Assembly (NCBI GenBank): GCA_964497855.1
Contig: CAZCFM010000025.1
Location: forward strand, 1 to 34,871
Length of the DNA stretch: 34,871 bases
From: CAYLNG01 sp964497855
GTDB taxonomy: Bacteria; Verrucomicrobiota; Kiritimatiellia; SS1-B-03-39; UBA6053
Direction: 5' to 3'
Shown here piece by piece: positions 1 to 7,793 of the stretch (the stretch's first letter is position 1; each line of letters starts with the position of its first letter). A program made the position numbers and the translations under genes. The notes beneath the pieces were generated by a model. That model saw only the letters and a program-made list of their open reading frames with translations. It made no database searches and had not been told where the DNA came from.

Positions 1-42
1 TACGGTTTCCCGTCCGGGACGTACGGGACTACATTCCGCACT

Positions 43-63
43 CGTCATTCGTCACTCGTCACT
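43..63. repeat. 7-bp tandem repeat, three units
   Basis: Three head-to-tail heptamers, CGTCATT then CGTCACT twice, lie just downstream of the pflB stop codon. The rest of positions 1-76 shows no gene. Positions 11-29 contain short GC-rich near-palindromes around CCGTCCGGGACG and GTACGGGAC. The function is unknown. It may be the edge of a dispersed intergenic repeat, but only this copy is visible here. Confidence 0.6.
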
Positions 64-76
64 TCCCCCTCCCTCC

Positions 77-2353
77 TCACGCTCCCTTTTCGTGGAAGGT
101 GCGGTTGATCACGTCGAGCTGCTGTTCGCGGGTGAGCTTGATGAAGTTCACGGCGTAGCCGGAGACCCGCACGGTGAGCTGCGGATATTTCTCGGGATGC
201 TCCATGGCGTCAAGCAGGGTCTCACGTTCGAAAACGTTGACGTTGATGTGGTGTCCGCCGTCGCCGAAGAAACCGTCGAGCAAGTGACACAGGTTTTCGC
301 TGCGGTCTTCTTCGCTGCGGCCCAGGGCCTTGGGTACGATCGAGAAGGTGTAGCTGATGCCGTCGAGCGCATGATCGTAGGGCAGCTTGGACACGGACTT
401 CATGGAGGCCACCGCGCCTTTGCTGTCGCGGCCGTGCATGGGGTTCGCGCCGGGAGCGAAGGGCTCGCCCTCTTTGCGGCCGTCCGGCGTGTTGCCGGTC
501 TTTTTGCCGTACACCACGTTGGAGGTGATGGTCAACACCGACTGTGTGGGCAGGGCGTTGCGGTAGGTGCGGCAGCCGCGGATCTTGTCCATGAACTTGC
601 GGACCATTTCCACGGCGATGCGGTCCACGCGGTCGTCGTTGTTGCCGTAGGCAGGGTATGTGCCCTCGATCACATAGTCCACCGCCATGCCGCTCGCCGG
701 GTCGCGGATCACGTTGACTTTGGCGTGTTTGATCGCGCTCAGGGAGTCGGCCACCACGGAAAGTCCGGCGATGCCGCAGGCCATGGTGCGCAGGATGTCC
801 TTGTCGTGCAGGGCCATTTCAATGCGCTCGTAGGCGTATTTGTCGTGCATGTAGTGGATGATGTTCAGCGCCTTCACGTAGGTGCGGGCCAGCCAGTCCA
901 TCATCATGTCGAAGCGGTTCATCACTTCGTCGTAGTGCAGCACGTCGGAAGTGATCGGCGCGAAGTGCGGGGCCACCTGTTTGCCGGTCTTCTCGTCGCG
1001 TCCGCCGTTGATGGCGTAGAGCAGGGTCTTGGCGAGGTTGACGCGGGCACCGAAGAACTGCATCTGTTTTCCGATGCGCATGGCCGAGACGCAGCAGGCG
1101 ATCCCGTAGTCGTCGCCCCACTTGGCGCGCATCAGGGCGTCGCTTTCGTACTGAATGCTGCTGGTGTCGATGGACACCTTCGCGCAGAAGGTCTTGAAAC
1201 CGGCGGGCAGGTTTTCGTCCCAGAGCACCGTGAGGTTGGGCTCGGGCGCCGCGCCCAGGTTGTAGAGGGTGTGCAGGAAGCGGAAACTGCTGCGGGTGAC
1301 CAGCGGACGGCCGTCCAGGCCCATGCCGCCGATGCATTCCGTGACCCAGGTGGGGTCGCCGGAGAAGAGTTCGTTGTAGTCGGGCGTGCGCGCGAAACGC
1401 ACCATGCGCAGTTTCATCACCAGATGGTCCACGATTTCCTGCGCGGCGGATTCGGTCAGAATTCCAGCGGCGATGTCGCGCTCGAAATAGATGTCGAGGA
1501 AGGTCGACACGCGTCCGATGCTCATGGCCGCGCCATTCTGTTCCTTGACGGCGGCCAGGTAGCCGAAGTAGGTCCACTGCACGGCTTCCACCGCGCTTTC
1601 CGCCGGTTTGGAAATGTCGAAACCGTAGGCCGCGGCCATCGTCTTGAGTTCGACCAGGGCGCGGAGCTGCTCGGCGAGTTCCTCGCGGTTGCGGATCATT
1701 TCCTCGTCGTACACCCCGGAACCCGCCTCGTCGTGCTCTTTTTCCTTGGCCGCAATCAGGCGGTTCACCCCGTACAGGGCCACGCGGCGGTAATCGCCGA
1801 TGATCCGACCGCGTCCGTAGGCGTCGGGAAGCCCGGTGATGATGCCGGAATTGCGCGCCGCGCGGATTTCATTGTCGTACACATCAAACACGCCTTCGTT
1901 ATGGGTCTTGCGGTATTCAAAAACCTTCTCGGTGTGTTTGTCCATTTTGTAGCCGTAGGCCTCCAGCGCGGCTTTCGCCATGCGGATGCCGCCGAAGGGC
2001 ATGAGCGCGCGCTTCAGCGGTTTGTCGGTCTGCAACCCCACCACGGTTTCCAGTTTGTCGTCGGACATGTAGCCCGCGCCGTGCGAAGTGATGGTCGAAA
2101 TCACCGTGTCGTCCGCATCCAGCACGCCGCCCTTGGCGATTTCCTCTTTCTGCAGACGATCGAGCAGAATCCAGAGTTTTTCGGTGCGGTCCGTGGGACC
2201 CTTCAGGAACGAATCGTCGCCATGATAAGGCGTGTAGTTGCGGACAATGAAGTCGCGGACATCAATATCATAGACCCAGTTGCCGGGCTGGAAGGCTTTG
2301 CGTTTGCCGGTGACAACGGTTTTGACTTCAGCGGTGTTTTCAAGGATATCCAT
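77..2353 (-). CDS. pflB: Pyruvate formate-lyase (formate C-acetyltransferase)
   Basis: Glycyl-radical enzyme that converts pyruvate and CoA to acetyl-CoA and formate in the cytoplasm under anaerobic conditions. The 758-residue length matches the E. coli enzyme (760). The paired active-site cysteines are C420-C421 in the motif IACCVSAMRIG. The radical glycine is G732 in RVSGYAV near the C-terminus. The thiyl and glycyl residues are therefore both intact and the enzyme should be functional once activated. The radical-SAM activase (pflA) is not in the window and may lie beyond the left edge, downstream of this gene. The start ATG at 2353 fits the family N-terminus but has no obvious Shine-Dalgarno; the leader is A-rich. 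An inverted repeat at 2408-2432 lies 55-79 bases upstream and could be an operator. Confidence 0.97.
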   Translation of the reverse strand: MDILENTAEVKTVVTGKRKAFQPGNWVYDIDVRDFIVRNYTPYHGDDSFLKGPTDRTEKLWILLDRLQKEEIAKGGVLDADDTVISTITSHGAGYMSDDKLETVVGLQTDKPLKRALMPFGGIRMAKAALEAYGYKMDKHTEKVFEYRKTHNEGVFDVYDNEIRAARNSGIITGLPDAYGRGRIIGDYRRVALYGVNRLIAAKEKEHDEAGSGVYDEEMIRNREELAEQLRALVELKTMAAAYGFDISKPAESAVEAVQWTYFGYLAAVKEQNGAAMSIGRVSTFLDIYFERDIAAGILTESAAQEIVDHLVMKLRMVRFARTPDYNELFSGDPTWVTECIGGMGLDGRPLVTRSSFRFLHTLYNLGAAPEPNLTVLWDENLPAGFKTFCAKVSIDTSSIQYESDALMRAKWGDDYGIACCVSAMRIGKQMQFFGARVNLAKTLLYAINGGRDEKTGKQVAPHFAPITSDVLHYDEVMNRFDMMMDWLARTYVKALNIIHYMHDKYAYERIEMALHDKDILRTMACGIAGLSVVADSLSAIKHAKVNVIRDPASGMAVDYVIEGTYPAYGNNDDRVDRIAVEMVRKFMDKIRGCRTYRNALPTQSVLTITSNVVYGKKTGNTPDGRKEGEPFAPGANPMHGRDSKGAVASMKSVSKLPYDHALDGISYTFSIVPKALGRSEEDRSENLCHLLDGFFGDGGHHINVNVFERETLLDAMEHPEKYPQLTVRVSGYAVNFIKLTREQQLDVINRTFHEKGA

Positions 2354-2407
2354 GGTTATTTTCAGGGGGTTCGCGGTTTCAGTTGAATGCGGAGGCCGTT
2401 TATCCGA

Positions 2408-2432
2408 TTTATCTTCATTTGCGCAAGATAAA
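2408..2432 (-). promoter_or_regulatory. 8-bp inverted repeat upstream of pflB
   Basis: TTTATCTT (2408-2415) and AAGATAAA (2425-2432) are perfect reverse complements separated by 9 bases. The spacer and right arm share the internal palindrome TTGCGCAA (2419-2426). The element lies in the pflB leader or promoter region. Its position and AT-rich arms suggest an operator for a regulator of fermentation. It does not match the FNR consensus TTGAT-N4-ATCAA, so the regulator is unknown. Confidence 0.4.
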
Positions 2433-2520
2433 AAACCAAAATACCCGCAAAAACTTCATATCCTATGGGAGTTATGCATCACTCCTCTGATCTTGATGAT
2501 TCGAACCCAGCGTGCCGCCC

Positions 2521-2599
2521 ACCCCATTGACGCATGGGGTTCCTGGTGGATGAATCGTGAAGGTTCCTTGTCGCCAAGGTGGAAAGGTGGCATGCCGCC
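2521..2599. other. Gene-free stretch with three consecutive hairpins
   Basis: The pflB-to-2756 intergenic region (2354-2755) holds no credible gene. It contains three inverted repeats in a row: ACCCCAT/ATGGGGT (2521-2540, 6-base loop), CCTTG/CAAGG (2566-2579, 4-base loop) and the palindrome GGCATGCC (2589-2596) with partly paired flanks. No known riboswitch core was recognised. It could be a leader structure of either divergent gene or a relic of a dispersed palindromic repeat. Confidence 0.35.
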
Positions 2600-2755
2600 A
2601 AAAACATAAAACCTCGGCCGGTACGGAAAAGGTGACAGGAAAATGGATTGCGAAGTGCATCTGGATGGCGTAATCCGACTTCACTGGCTTTACGCCTCGC
2701 CTGAGGCCAAAACCGACCTCCACATGCATCAGCAAAACTCGCGTGGTTCGTTCAA

Positions 2756-3727
2756 ATGAAAACTGTAAAACACCCTGAATCGAAGGCCCGTTTCCCTATT
2801 TTGACGAGACAAATCCTGATATCCCTTGTCCTTGTCCTTCTCTCAGCGCCTGCGAATGGCTACGACAGGATTACACTCAAAAGCGGCAAAGTCATCGAGT
2901 GCTACGTCTTGAATCTGTCCGGAGGACGTTTCAAAATTCAAACTCCCACTGGGGAGATTTATGAAGGGGACGCGTCGTTGGTCCAGTCCATCGACTTCGA
3001 ATCCCATCCCCAGAAAAAAAACGCGGATCCGGCACACATCAAGGAAGAACCCGCGATTGAGGTCACAGGCAGTCTGGGACCCGCTTGTGAAACTCCTGTG
3101 CAGAAAGCGGAACTTGTTCGCTTCGCCGGCGCGGCATTTGAACGTCCGATCCAGTCCATTACCCTATTCAGAACCTGGATGCATCCCTCAGACCAAACAT
3201 TGGCAAAGGTGAACTTCAAACACCGCAAAATTCAGGAACCTTACTACGAGTCGTCCTATGGGCTTGTCTATCACAAAGATCTTCTGCCGAAGTGGCCCCC
3301 TACGGACAAGGATGGCAACGTCATGTGGGGACCAAAAGAGAATGATGCGGTTTCGGGCCCCTGGTTTACCGACAGCAAGATCGAAAGTGGACTAGTTGTC
3401 CGTTATCAACTCAACGGCACGGAAATCTTTTTGGGCGTTCCAAACCCATTGGGCTCCACCGACACGATTCGCAAACTCCTTTTGTCCATCGAAGGCGAAA
3501 ACTATCACGTGGAGGATTCGTTGCTTCCACGCGTTGCCCGGGGTGGAGAAGAGGGGGATCGTGAAATTGACGTTAAAAAAATCCTAGACATCCGCATTGA
3601 AGAAGTGGATGGAAAACTACGGTATGAAGTCCAGACGTCTTCAGGAACATTGTCAGGGGAAATTTATATTTTCATCCAGATTGACGGTGGTTTTCGCTTG
3701 GTCGGGATGGGGCACTGGGTATCCTGA
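2756..3727 (+). CDS. Secreted or membrane-anchored hypothetical protein with N-terminal beta-barrel-like domain
   Basis: 323 residues, not recognised as a named family. A basic N-terminus followed by the hydrophobic stretch ILISLVLVLLSAPANG (about residues 21-36) looks like a Sec signal peptide. Mature residues about 37-80 read YDRITLKSGKVIECYV and similar, the pattern of the small SH3-like barrel often found at the start of secreted PVC proteins (lysine/glycine beta turns around K-S-G-K-V-I). The remaining 240 residues are rich in charged and aromatic residues and show no catalytic motif. The gene stands alone between divergent pflB and a convergent M42 peptidase. Its base composition is visibly less GC-rich than its neighbours and its third codon positions are less biased, so it may be a recent arrival or a lineage-specific gene. 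Function unknown. Confidence 0.75.
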   Translation: MKTVKHPESKARFPILTRQILISLVLVLLSAPANGYDRITLKSGKVIECYVLNLSGGRFKIQTPTGEIYEGDASLVQSIDFESHPQKKNADPAHIKEEPAIEVTGSLGPACETPVQKAELVRFAGAAFERPIQSITLFRTWMHPSDQTLAKVNFKHRKIQEPYYESSYGLVYHKDLLPKWPPTDKDGNVMWGPKENDAVSGPWFTDSKIESGLVVRYQLNGTEIFLGVPNPLGSTDTIRKLLLSIEGENYHVEDSLLPRVARGGEEGDREIDVKKILDIRIEEVDGKLRYEVQTSSGTLSGEIYIFIQIDGGFRLVGMGHWVS

Positions 3728-3769
3728 AGCTGTCGTTCATGACGAGATATCTCCTGTCCGCGACGCTGT

Positions 3770-4843
3770 TTAAAACGGCGTCAGATCGGCGTCGGCTTCG
3801 AGTTCCAGCACCACGGCGGCCATGAGGTTGATGCAGTGTTCGACGTCGCGGAGGTCCACCATTTCGCAGGGACTGTGCATGTAGCGGTTGGGGATGCTGA
3901 GCAGGGCGGTCGCCATGCCGGAGCGGCTGAGCTGCATGGCGTTGGCGTCGGTGCCCGTGCCGCGGCCCTCGGCGCAGATTTGCAGCGGAATTTTGTGGGC
4001 CGCCGCGGTCTGGACGATGCGCTCAAAAAGTTTGGGATGGGTGTTGGGTCCGCGGGTGAGCACGGGTCCCTTGCCGAGTTCGCAGTCGTTGAGCGCCCGC
4101 GCGGCGTCGCCAAGTCCGGGATGGTCGCTGGCGAAGGTCACATCCACGGCGATGCCGAGGTGCGCGTCCGCGCCGAAACTGGAGGTGGTCGCGCCGCGCA
4201 ATCCGATCTCCTCCTGCACCGTGGCCACGCTGAGCAGCGTCGCGGCGGGCGGGGTTTTCGACTGCGCCACTTTGCGCGCCGCCTCCAAACACACAAAGGC
4301 CCCGATGCGGTTGTCCATGCCCCGCGCCGCCACTTTGTCCCCCAGCAAACGCTGGTAGCCGTAGGCAATGACCAGCGGGTCGCCGACCTGCACCTGTTTT
4401 TCGGCCTCTTTGCGGTTTTCCGCGCCGATATCCACCCACAAATCCTTGAGCTGCACCACGTTTTTGCGGTCGTCGGGCGACATCAGATGAATGGGCTTTT
4501 TGCCGATCACGCCCATGACCACGCCGTCCTTGGCGAGAATTTTCACCCGCTGTCCCTGCGCAATCTGCGGATCCCATCCGCCAATCGGCGCGATCCAGAG
4601 GTAGCCCTTCTTGTCAATGTGCGTCACCAAAAACCCGATTTCGTCGCAGTGGCCCGCAAACATCACGCGCAAGTCCCCGCTTCCCTGCACGGTAGCAATT
4701 GTGTTTCCGTGGCGGTCGCGTTTGACTTCCGACGCGAATTTCAGGGCCTCTTCGCGGAAAATATTGGCGCTGGGACCCTCGTATCCGGAGGGGCTGATGG
4801 CTTCAAGGAGGCGTTGCAGAACGGCTTCAGTCGATTTTTTCAT
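3770..4843 (-). CDS. M42 family metallo-aminopeptidase (FrvX/PepA-like)
   Basis: Cytoplasmic di-metal aminopeptidase of family M42 (glutamyl aminopeptidase/TET type, long mis-annotated as endoglucanase M), expected to trim peptides as a large oligomer. 357 residues is the usual length. The ligand set is complete: H65 and D67 in FAGHCDEIGF, bridging D177 in RGMDNRIGAF, the catalytic pair E211-E212 in VQEEIGLRG, D234 in AVDVTFASDHPG and H323 in YMHSPCEMVD. The start ATG at 4843 gives the family N-terminus (TEAVLQRLLEAISPSGYEGP). The gene is monocistronic, convergent with the preceding hypothetical gene and divergent from pcnB. Its exact peptide specificity cannot be told from sequence. Confidence 0.93.
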   Translation of the reverse strand: MKKSTEAVLQRLLEAISPSGYEGPSANIFREEALKFASEVKRDRHGNTIATVQGSGDLRVMFAGHCDEIGFLVTHIDKKGYLWIAPIGGWDPQIAQGQRVKILAKDGVVMGVIGKKPIHLMSPDDRKNVVQLKDLWVDIGAENRKEAEKQVQVGDPLVIAYGYQRLLGDKVAARGMDNRIGAFVCLEAARKVAQSKTPPAATLLSVATVQEEIGLRGATTSSFGADAHLGIAVDVTFASDHPGLGDAARALNDCELGKGPVLTRGPNTHPKLFERIVQTAAAHKIPLQICAEGRGTGTDANAMQLSRSGMATALLSIPNRYMHSPCEMVDLRDVEHCINLMAAVVLELEADADLTPF

Positions 4844-4935
4844 GGATTCCTTTCCGGGCCCGGCCCGGTTTGCGGTTGCGTTTCAGAAGGATTCGTTTAT
4901 GGGAATCCATCCTTCAATCAAGAACGTACGCATTC

Positions 4936-6249
4936 ATGGACCCTGTAATTCTCCAACGCTCCGAACACTGCATCAGCCGCAAAAACATCAGCCCCAACGC
5001 GCTGAAGGTGCTCTACCGCCTTCACGACCGGGGCTACAAGGCCTATCTGGCCGGCGGCTGCGTGCGCGACCTCCTGCTGGGCCGCAATCCCAAAGACTTC
5101 GACGTCGTCACCGACGCCACCCCCCAGGAAGTCAAACGCTGCTGCGGCCACGTCCGCCTCATCGGCCGCCGTTTCCGCCTCGCCCATGTCATTTTTCCCG
5201 ACGAAGTCATCGAAGTCGCCACCTTCCGCGCGGCGAGCAGCGACGACGACGCCCCCGCCGAAGAAAACGATGTCCCCAACAGCGACAGCGTCGTGCACGA
5301 GGAGACCGGAATCGTCCTCCGCGACAACGTCTTCGGCAGCCCCGAAGAAGACGCCTTCCGCCGCGACTTCACCGTCAACGCCCTCTTCTACAATATCGAC
5401 GACTTCTCGATCATCGACTACACCGGCGGTCTTGTCGACCTGGAGAAACACCGTATCCGCTCCATTGGCGACCCCGACAAGCGGTATCAGGAAGACCCTG
5501 TGCGCATGATCCGCGCCCTGCGTTTCGCCTCCACCCTTCACCTCAACATCGAAGACGAAACCTACGCCGCCATGCTCCGACAACGCGAGCACCTCATGCA
5601 CGCCAGCCACGCGCGCATGTACGAGGAAATCCTCAAGTTCTTCTATTCCGGCGGCATGGAACACGCGTTCAGCACCTGGCTCGACACCGGCCTTCTCGAC
5701 GTTATGTTCCCCGGCTTCGCCCCCTGGTACCGCGAACAGGCCGCGCCCTCCGAAAAAGACTGGCACCGCCTCGCCCTCCGCCAGATGGACAAGTGGAAAC
5801 TCGGCGGCACCAAGCCCTCCGCCGAACTCGCCTACACCCTCTTCCTCTGCCCCTGGATCCGCTCCATCGCCGCCGAACTCCACACCGGCGAAACCTCCGC
5901 CCACGACGCCTTGATTCATGCCGTGCAACAGGCCCAGCGCTGCCTCGCCGACCGCGTCCTCATCCCCAAGCGCAGCGCCTTTAAAATCTACGACCTGCTC
6001 AAGTCCCAGGAACGTTTCCCCGACCGCAGCAGCCGCGAACGCATCACCCGCTTCCTCCGCCGCCCCTACTTCCGCGACGCGCTCGTGTTTTACAAATTCG
6101 ACCTCCTCGCACGCGGCGAAAAACAGTCGGACCTCCTTCAGGCCTGGTCCCGCGACCTCCGCAACGCGCCCCCGCCCGACACGGACGACGACGATGACGG
6201 CGGACGCTCCGCCCCCCGCCGTCCCCGCCGCCGCCGTTTCCGGCGCTGA
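4936..6249 (+). CDS. pcnB: Poly(A) polymerase I (polynucleotide adenylyltransferase)
   Basis: Nucleotidyltransferase-fold enzyme that adds 3' poly(A) tails to RNA and so promotes its decay. From the ATG at 4936 it is 437 residues. AYLAGGCVRDLLLGRNPKDFDVVTDATP carries the GG-VRD signature and catalytic D54 and D56 in DFD; the following LIGRRFRLAHV and EVIEVATFR blocks are characteristic of PcnB rather than of CCA-adding enzymes. The tail is an acidic run (DTDDDDDGG) followed by arginine-rich RRPRRRRFRR, like the basic RNA-binding tail of E. coli PAP I. An in-frame ATG 22 codons upstream exists, but the conserved region favours 4936; no strong Shine-Dalgarno precedes either. The last 28 coding bases lie in the 55-bp sequence duplicated across the assembly gap. 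Confidence 0.93.
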   Translation: MDPVILQRSEHCISRKNISPNALKVLYRLHDRGYKAYLAGGCVRDLLLGRNPKDFDVVTDATPQEVKRCCGHVRLIGRRFRLAHVIFPDEVIEVATFRAASSDDDAPAEENDVPNSDSVVHEETGIVLRDNVFGSPEEDAFRRDFTVNALFYNIDDFSIIDYTGGLVDLEKHRIRSIGDPDKRYQEDPVRMIRALRFASTLHLNIEDETYAAMLRQREHLMHASHARMYEEILKFFYSGGMEHAFSTWLDTGLLDVMFPGFAPWYREQAAPSEKDWHRLALRQMDKWKLGGTKPSAELAYTLFLCPWIRSIAAELHTGETSAHDALIHAVQQAQRCLADRVLIPKRSAFKIYDLLKSQERFPDRSSRERITRFLRRPYFRDALVFYKFDLLARGEKQSDLLQAWSRDLRNAPPPDTDDDDDGGRSAPRRPRRRRFRR

Positions 6250-6431
6250 ACGGGGGCATTCCTGCCTAGTGGTTTTNNNNNNNNNNNNNNNNNNNNNNNN
6301 NNNNNNNNNNNNNNNNNNNNNNNNNNNNNNNNNNNNNNNNNNNNNNNNNNNNNNNNNNNNNNNNNNNNNNNNNNNNTCCCCGCCGCCGCCGTTTCCGGCG
6401 CTGAACGGGGGCATTCCTGCCTAGTGGTTTT
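6222..6431. other. Assembly gap (100 N) flanked by identical 55-bp ends
   Basis: Positions 6277-6376 are exactly 100 N. The 55 bases before it (6222-6276) are identical to the 55 after it (6377-6431). Both copies contain the end of pcnB including its stop codon. This is the signature of two contigs sharing a 55-base k-mer overlap that were scaffolded with a default gap instead of being merged. The real chromosome probably has one copy and no gap, so about 155 bases here are likely artificial. The duplicated stretch ends with GGCATTCCTGCC, a small imperfect palindrome. Confidence 0.9.
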
Positions 6432-6747
6432 TACTTTTCCGTGACAGGAGCCAGATCACGCCCCTGCACACCAGACACAACACCAGCCACGTGCAAAAAG
6501 ACAAAACAAAGGGATTCAGGTCATTTCCAATGGGGCTGATCGTCATGAATAGAACTACGGGAGCCATCGCGATAAACCCAATCGTATGGAAATACAAAGA
6601 TTCGCCAGCATTCCAGCCAGCCTCGTAGGGTCCTCCCAACAAATGAATCCGGTACTGAACCAGCCCTGCGAAAACCAGGGCCACGACAGTCGGAAGCAGA
6701 ACCAAACGAAAGCGTGTGATGGAGAATCGTGGATTGCGCCCACTCAT
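6421..6747 (-). CDS. Small membrane protein of unknown function
   Basis: 108 residues with three predicted membrane segments: about residues 14-34 (LVLLPTVVALVFAGLVQYRI), 53-72 (FHTIGFIAMAPVVLFMTISP) and 79-101 (the stretch ending CLVCRGVIWLL), followed by a basic tail RKSKNH. The first loop (GGPYEAGWNAGES) would face the other side from the basic N-terminus. No family was recognised. The stop codon (6421-6423) falls inside the right-hand copy of the duplicated 55-bp gap edge, so the end is intact. Its composition is less GC-rich than the neighbours. It is convergent with pcnB, probably separated from it by only a few dozen bases once the gap artefact is removed. Confidence 0.65.
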   Translation of the reverse strand: MSGRNPRFSITRFRLVLLPTVVALVFAGLVQYRIHLLGGPYEAGWNAGESLYFHTIGFIAMAPVVLFMTISPIGNDLNPFVLSFCTWLVLCLVCRGVIWLLSRKSKNH

Positions 6748-6826
6748 ACGAAGTCCTCTTCTATTTCGTGGTTATTCGCCTCTGTTCGCTTCATTCAGGA
6801 ATGAGCGAGGTTTCCCCTCCCCCGCG

Positions 6827-7705
6827 TCAAGGGCGGAGAGGTTCTTCCGCGATGGTCTTGCCGTCCCATCCAGCCATGCGGGCCATCATCCACCAAAACG
6901 CCCGGCCCTTCAGGGCGCCGTTCAGGGGCCGGCTGTGCGCCGCGCTGTCTGGCAGTGCGATACCATGATCGGGATTCTTCTTCAGCCATTCGTCGGCCCA
7001 GTTCCGGACCCCACCCTTGTCCCTGTACTCGCAGCTGTCCTGGGCATTCAGTTCCATGTAATTCACCTTTCCATCGGGATCGAAACTCTCGATGTCGGCA
7101 AAATCGAACAGGATTTTCCCGTTTTTCCTGCAGAAATCCCGGATCTGCTCGTTGCGTCGATTGAGGTTGCCGTTCGCGCCGCTTCCATCGAGGTGGCCGG
7201 TCATGTAGACAAAACGCACCTGGGGGAACTCCTTTTCAAGCCCGTCCATCAATCGCAGATATAAGGCAATATCCTCTTCCGACGCGGATCCGGCCTGTCC
7301 GCACCAGGACCACAGAATCACATTGACCTCCTGGCCGGGACCCTTGAGGAATTCCCTCGTGCGCTGGGCCCAGGAGCTGCGATCCGGATTTCCCAGGTCG
7401 CCACGGGGCGTCCCGTCGAGCAGGAAAAGGTCTTTCCCGCCACTCCGTCCAAAGCCAAACAGATCGGGGTCCTGTTTCCGGAGCGCATCCATCCCCGACA
7501 CAATCTGGCTGCCATGCGAGGTGTGCCCGTAGGCGACCCGGAAGGTTTCTTTTGCCCGGCGGATGGAGTCCCTCGGAACCTGTTGAATCTCCGTGCAGGC
7601 ATGGTCGACGAGGATCGCCTGGCCTCCGGCCGCATCGGGGGACAACATCGCACACAGCAGGGAAAGCCCTGCACAGATCCAGCGGAAACCTGATGGCATA
7701 TTCAT
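6827..7705 (-). CDS. Secreted protein of unknown function
   Basis: 292 residues. The N-terminus (MNMPSGFRWICAGLSLLCAMLSPDAAGGQA) is a Sec signal peptide with cleavage likely near residue 29. The mature part has conserved-looking blocks: YGHTSHGSQIVSGMDAL (about 59-75), VILWSWCGQAG (about 129-139), FVYMTGHLDGSG with following Asn/Arg residues (about 165-185), ILFDFADIESFDPDG (about 199-213) and a C-terminal AHSRPLNGALKGRAFWWMM block (about 255-273). The arrangement of short Gly/His/Asp blocks is loosely like SGNH hydrolases, but a canonical GDS serine motif is not evident, so no enzymatic function is assigned. A good Shine-Dalgarno (GAAAGG) precedes the ATG. It lies 88 bases downstream of the Asp-box propeller gene on the same strand and may be co-expressed with it. 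Confidence 0.8.
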   Translation of the reverse strand: MNMPSGFRWICAGLSLLCAMLSPDAAGGQAILVDHACTEIQQVPRDSIRRAKETFRVAYGHTSHGSQIVSGMDALRKQDPDLFGFGRSGGKDLFLLDGTPRGDLGNPDRSSWAQRTREFLKGPGQEVNVILWSWCGQAGSASEEDIALYLRLMDGLEKEFPQVRFVYMTGHLDGSGANGNLNRRNEQIRDFCRKNGKILFDFADIESFDPDGKVNYMELNAQDSCEYRDKGGVRNWADEWLKKNPDHGIALPDSAAHSRPLNGALKGRAFWWMMARMAGWDGKTIAEEPLRP

Positions 7706-7793
7706 TGTTTACCTTTCGGTTGTTTGTCTGTTGAATCCAAATGCCGAGGCCCTCCTTGTAGCACAAGCGGTGCCGGAACGCGAGGGTTGACCT

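Noticed and set aside
92..2386. A 764-codon open frame on the plus strand opposite pflB
   Set aside because: It mirrors a gene with complete catalytic motifs. Its protein is rich in His, Val, Gly and Ala with no domain, typical of antisense frames in high-GC genes. The same applies to the long antisense frames opposite the kinase operon (12470-15046), rseP (21352-23085), cinA/ppdK (22946-25507 and 25763-27811) and the LOTUS gene (15907-17337).
2498..2508. GATTCGAACCC, resembling a tRNA T-arm on the minus strand
   Set aside because: The flanking bases do not form a T-stem, and no acceptor stem, anticodon arm or D-arm can be drawn around it.
2472..2735. An 87-codon minus-strand frame in the intergenic region
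   Set aside because: It crosses three hairpins, has no Shine-Dalgarno or domain, and its composition does not look coding.
6222..6431. 55-bp direct repeats considered as insertion-site or attachment repeats
   Set aside because: They abut a 100-N gap exactly and are perfectly identical, which fits an unmerged contig overlap better than a biological repeat.
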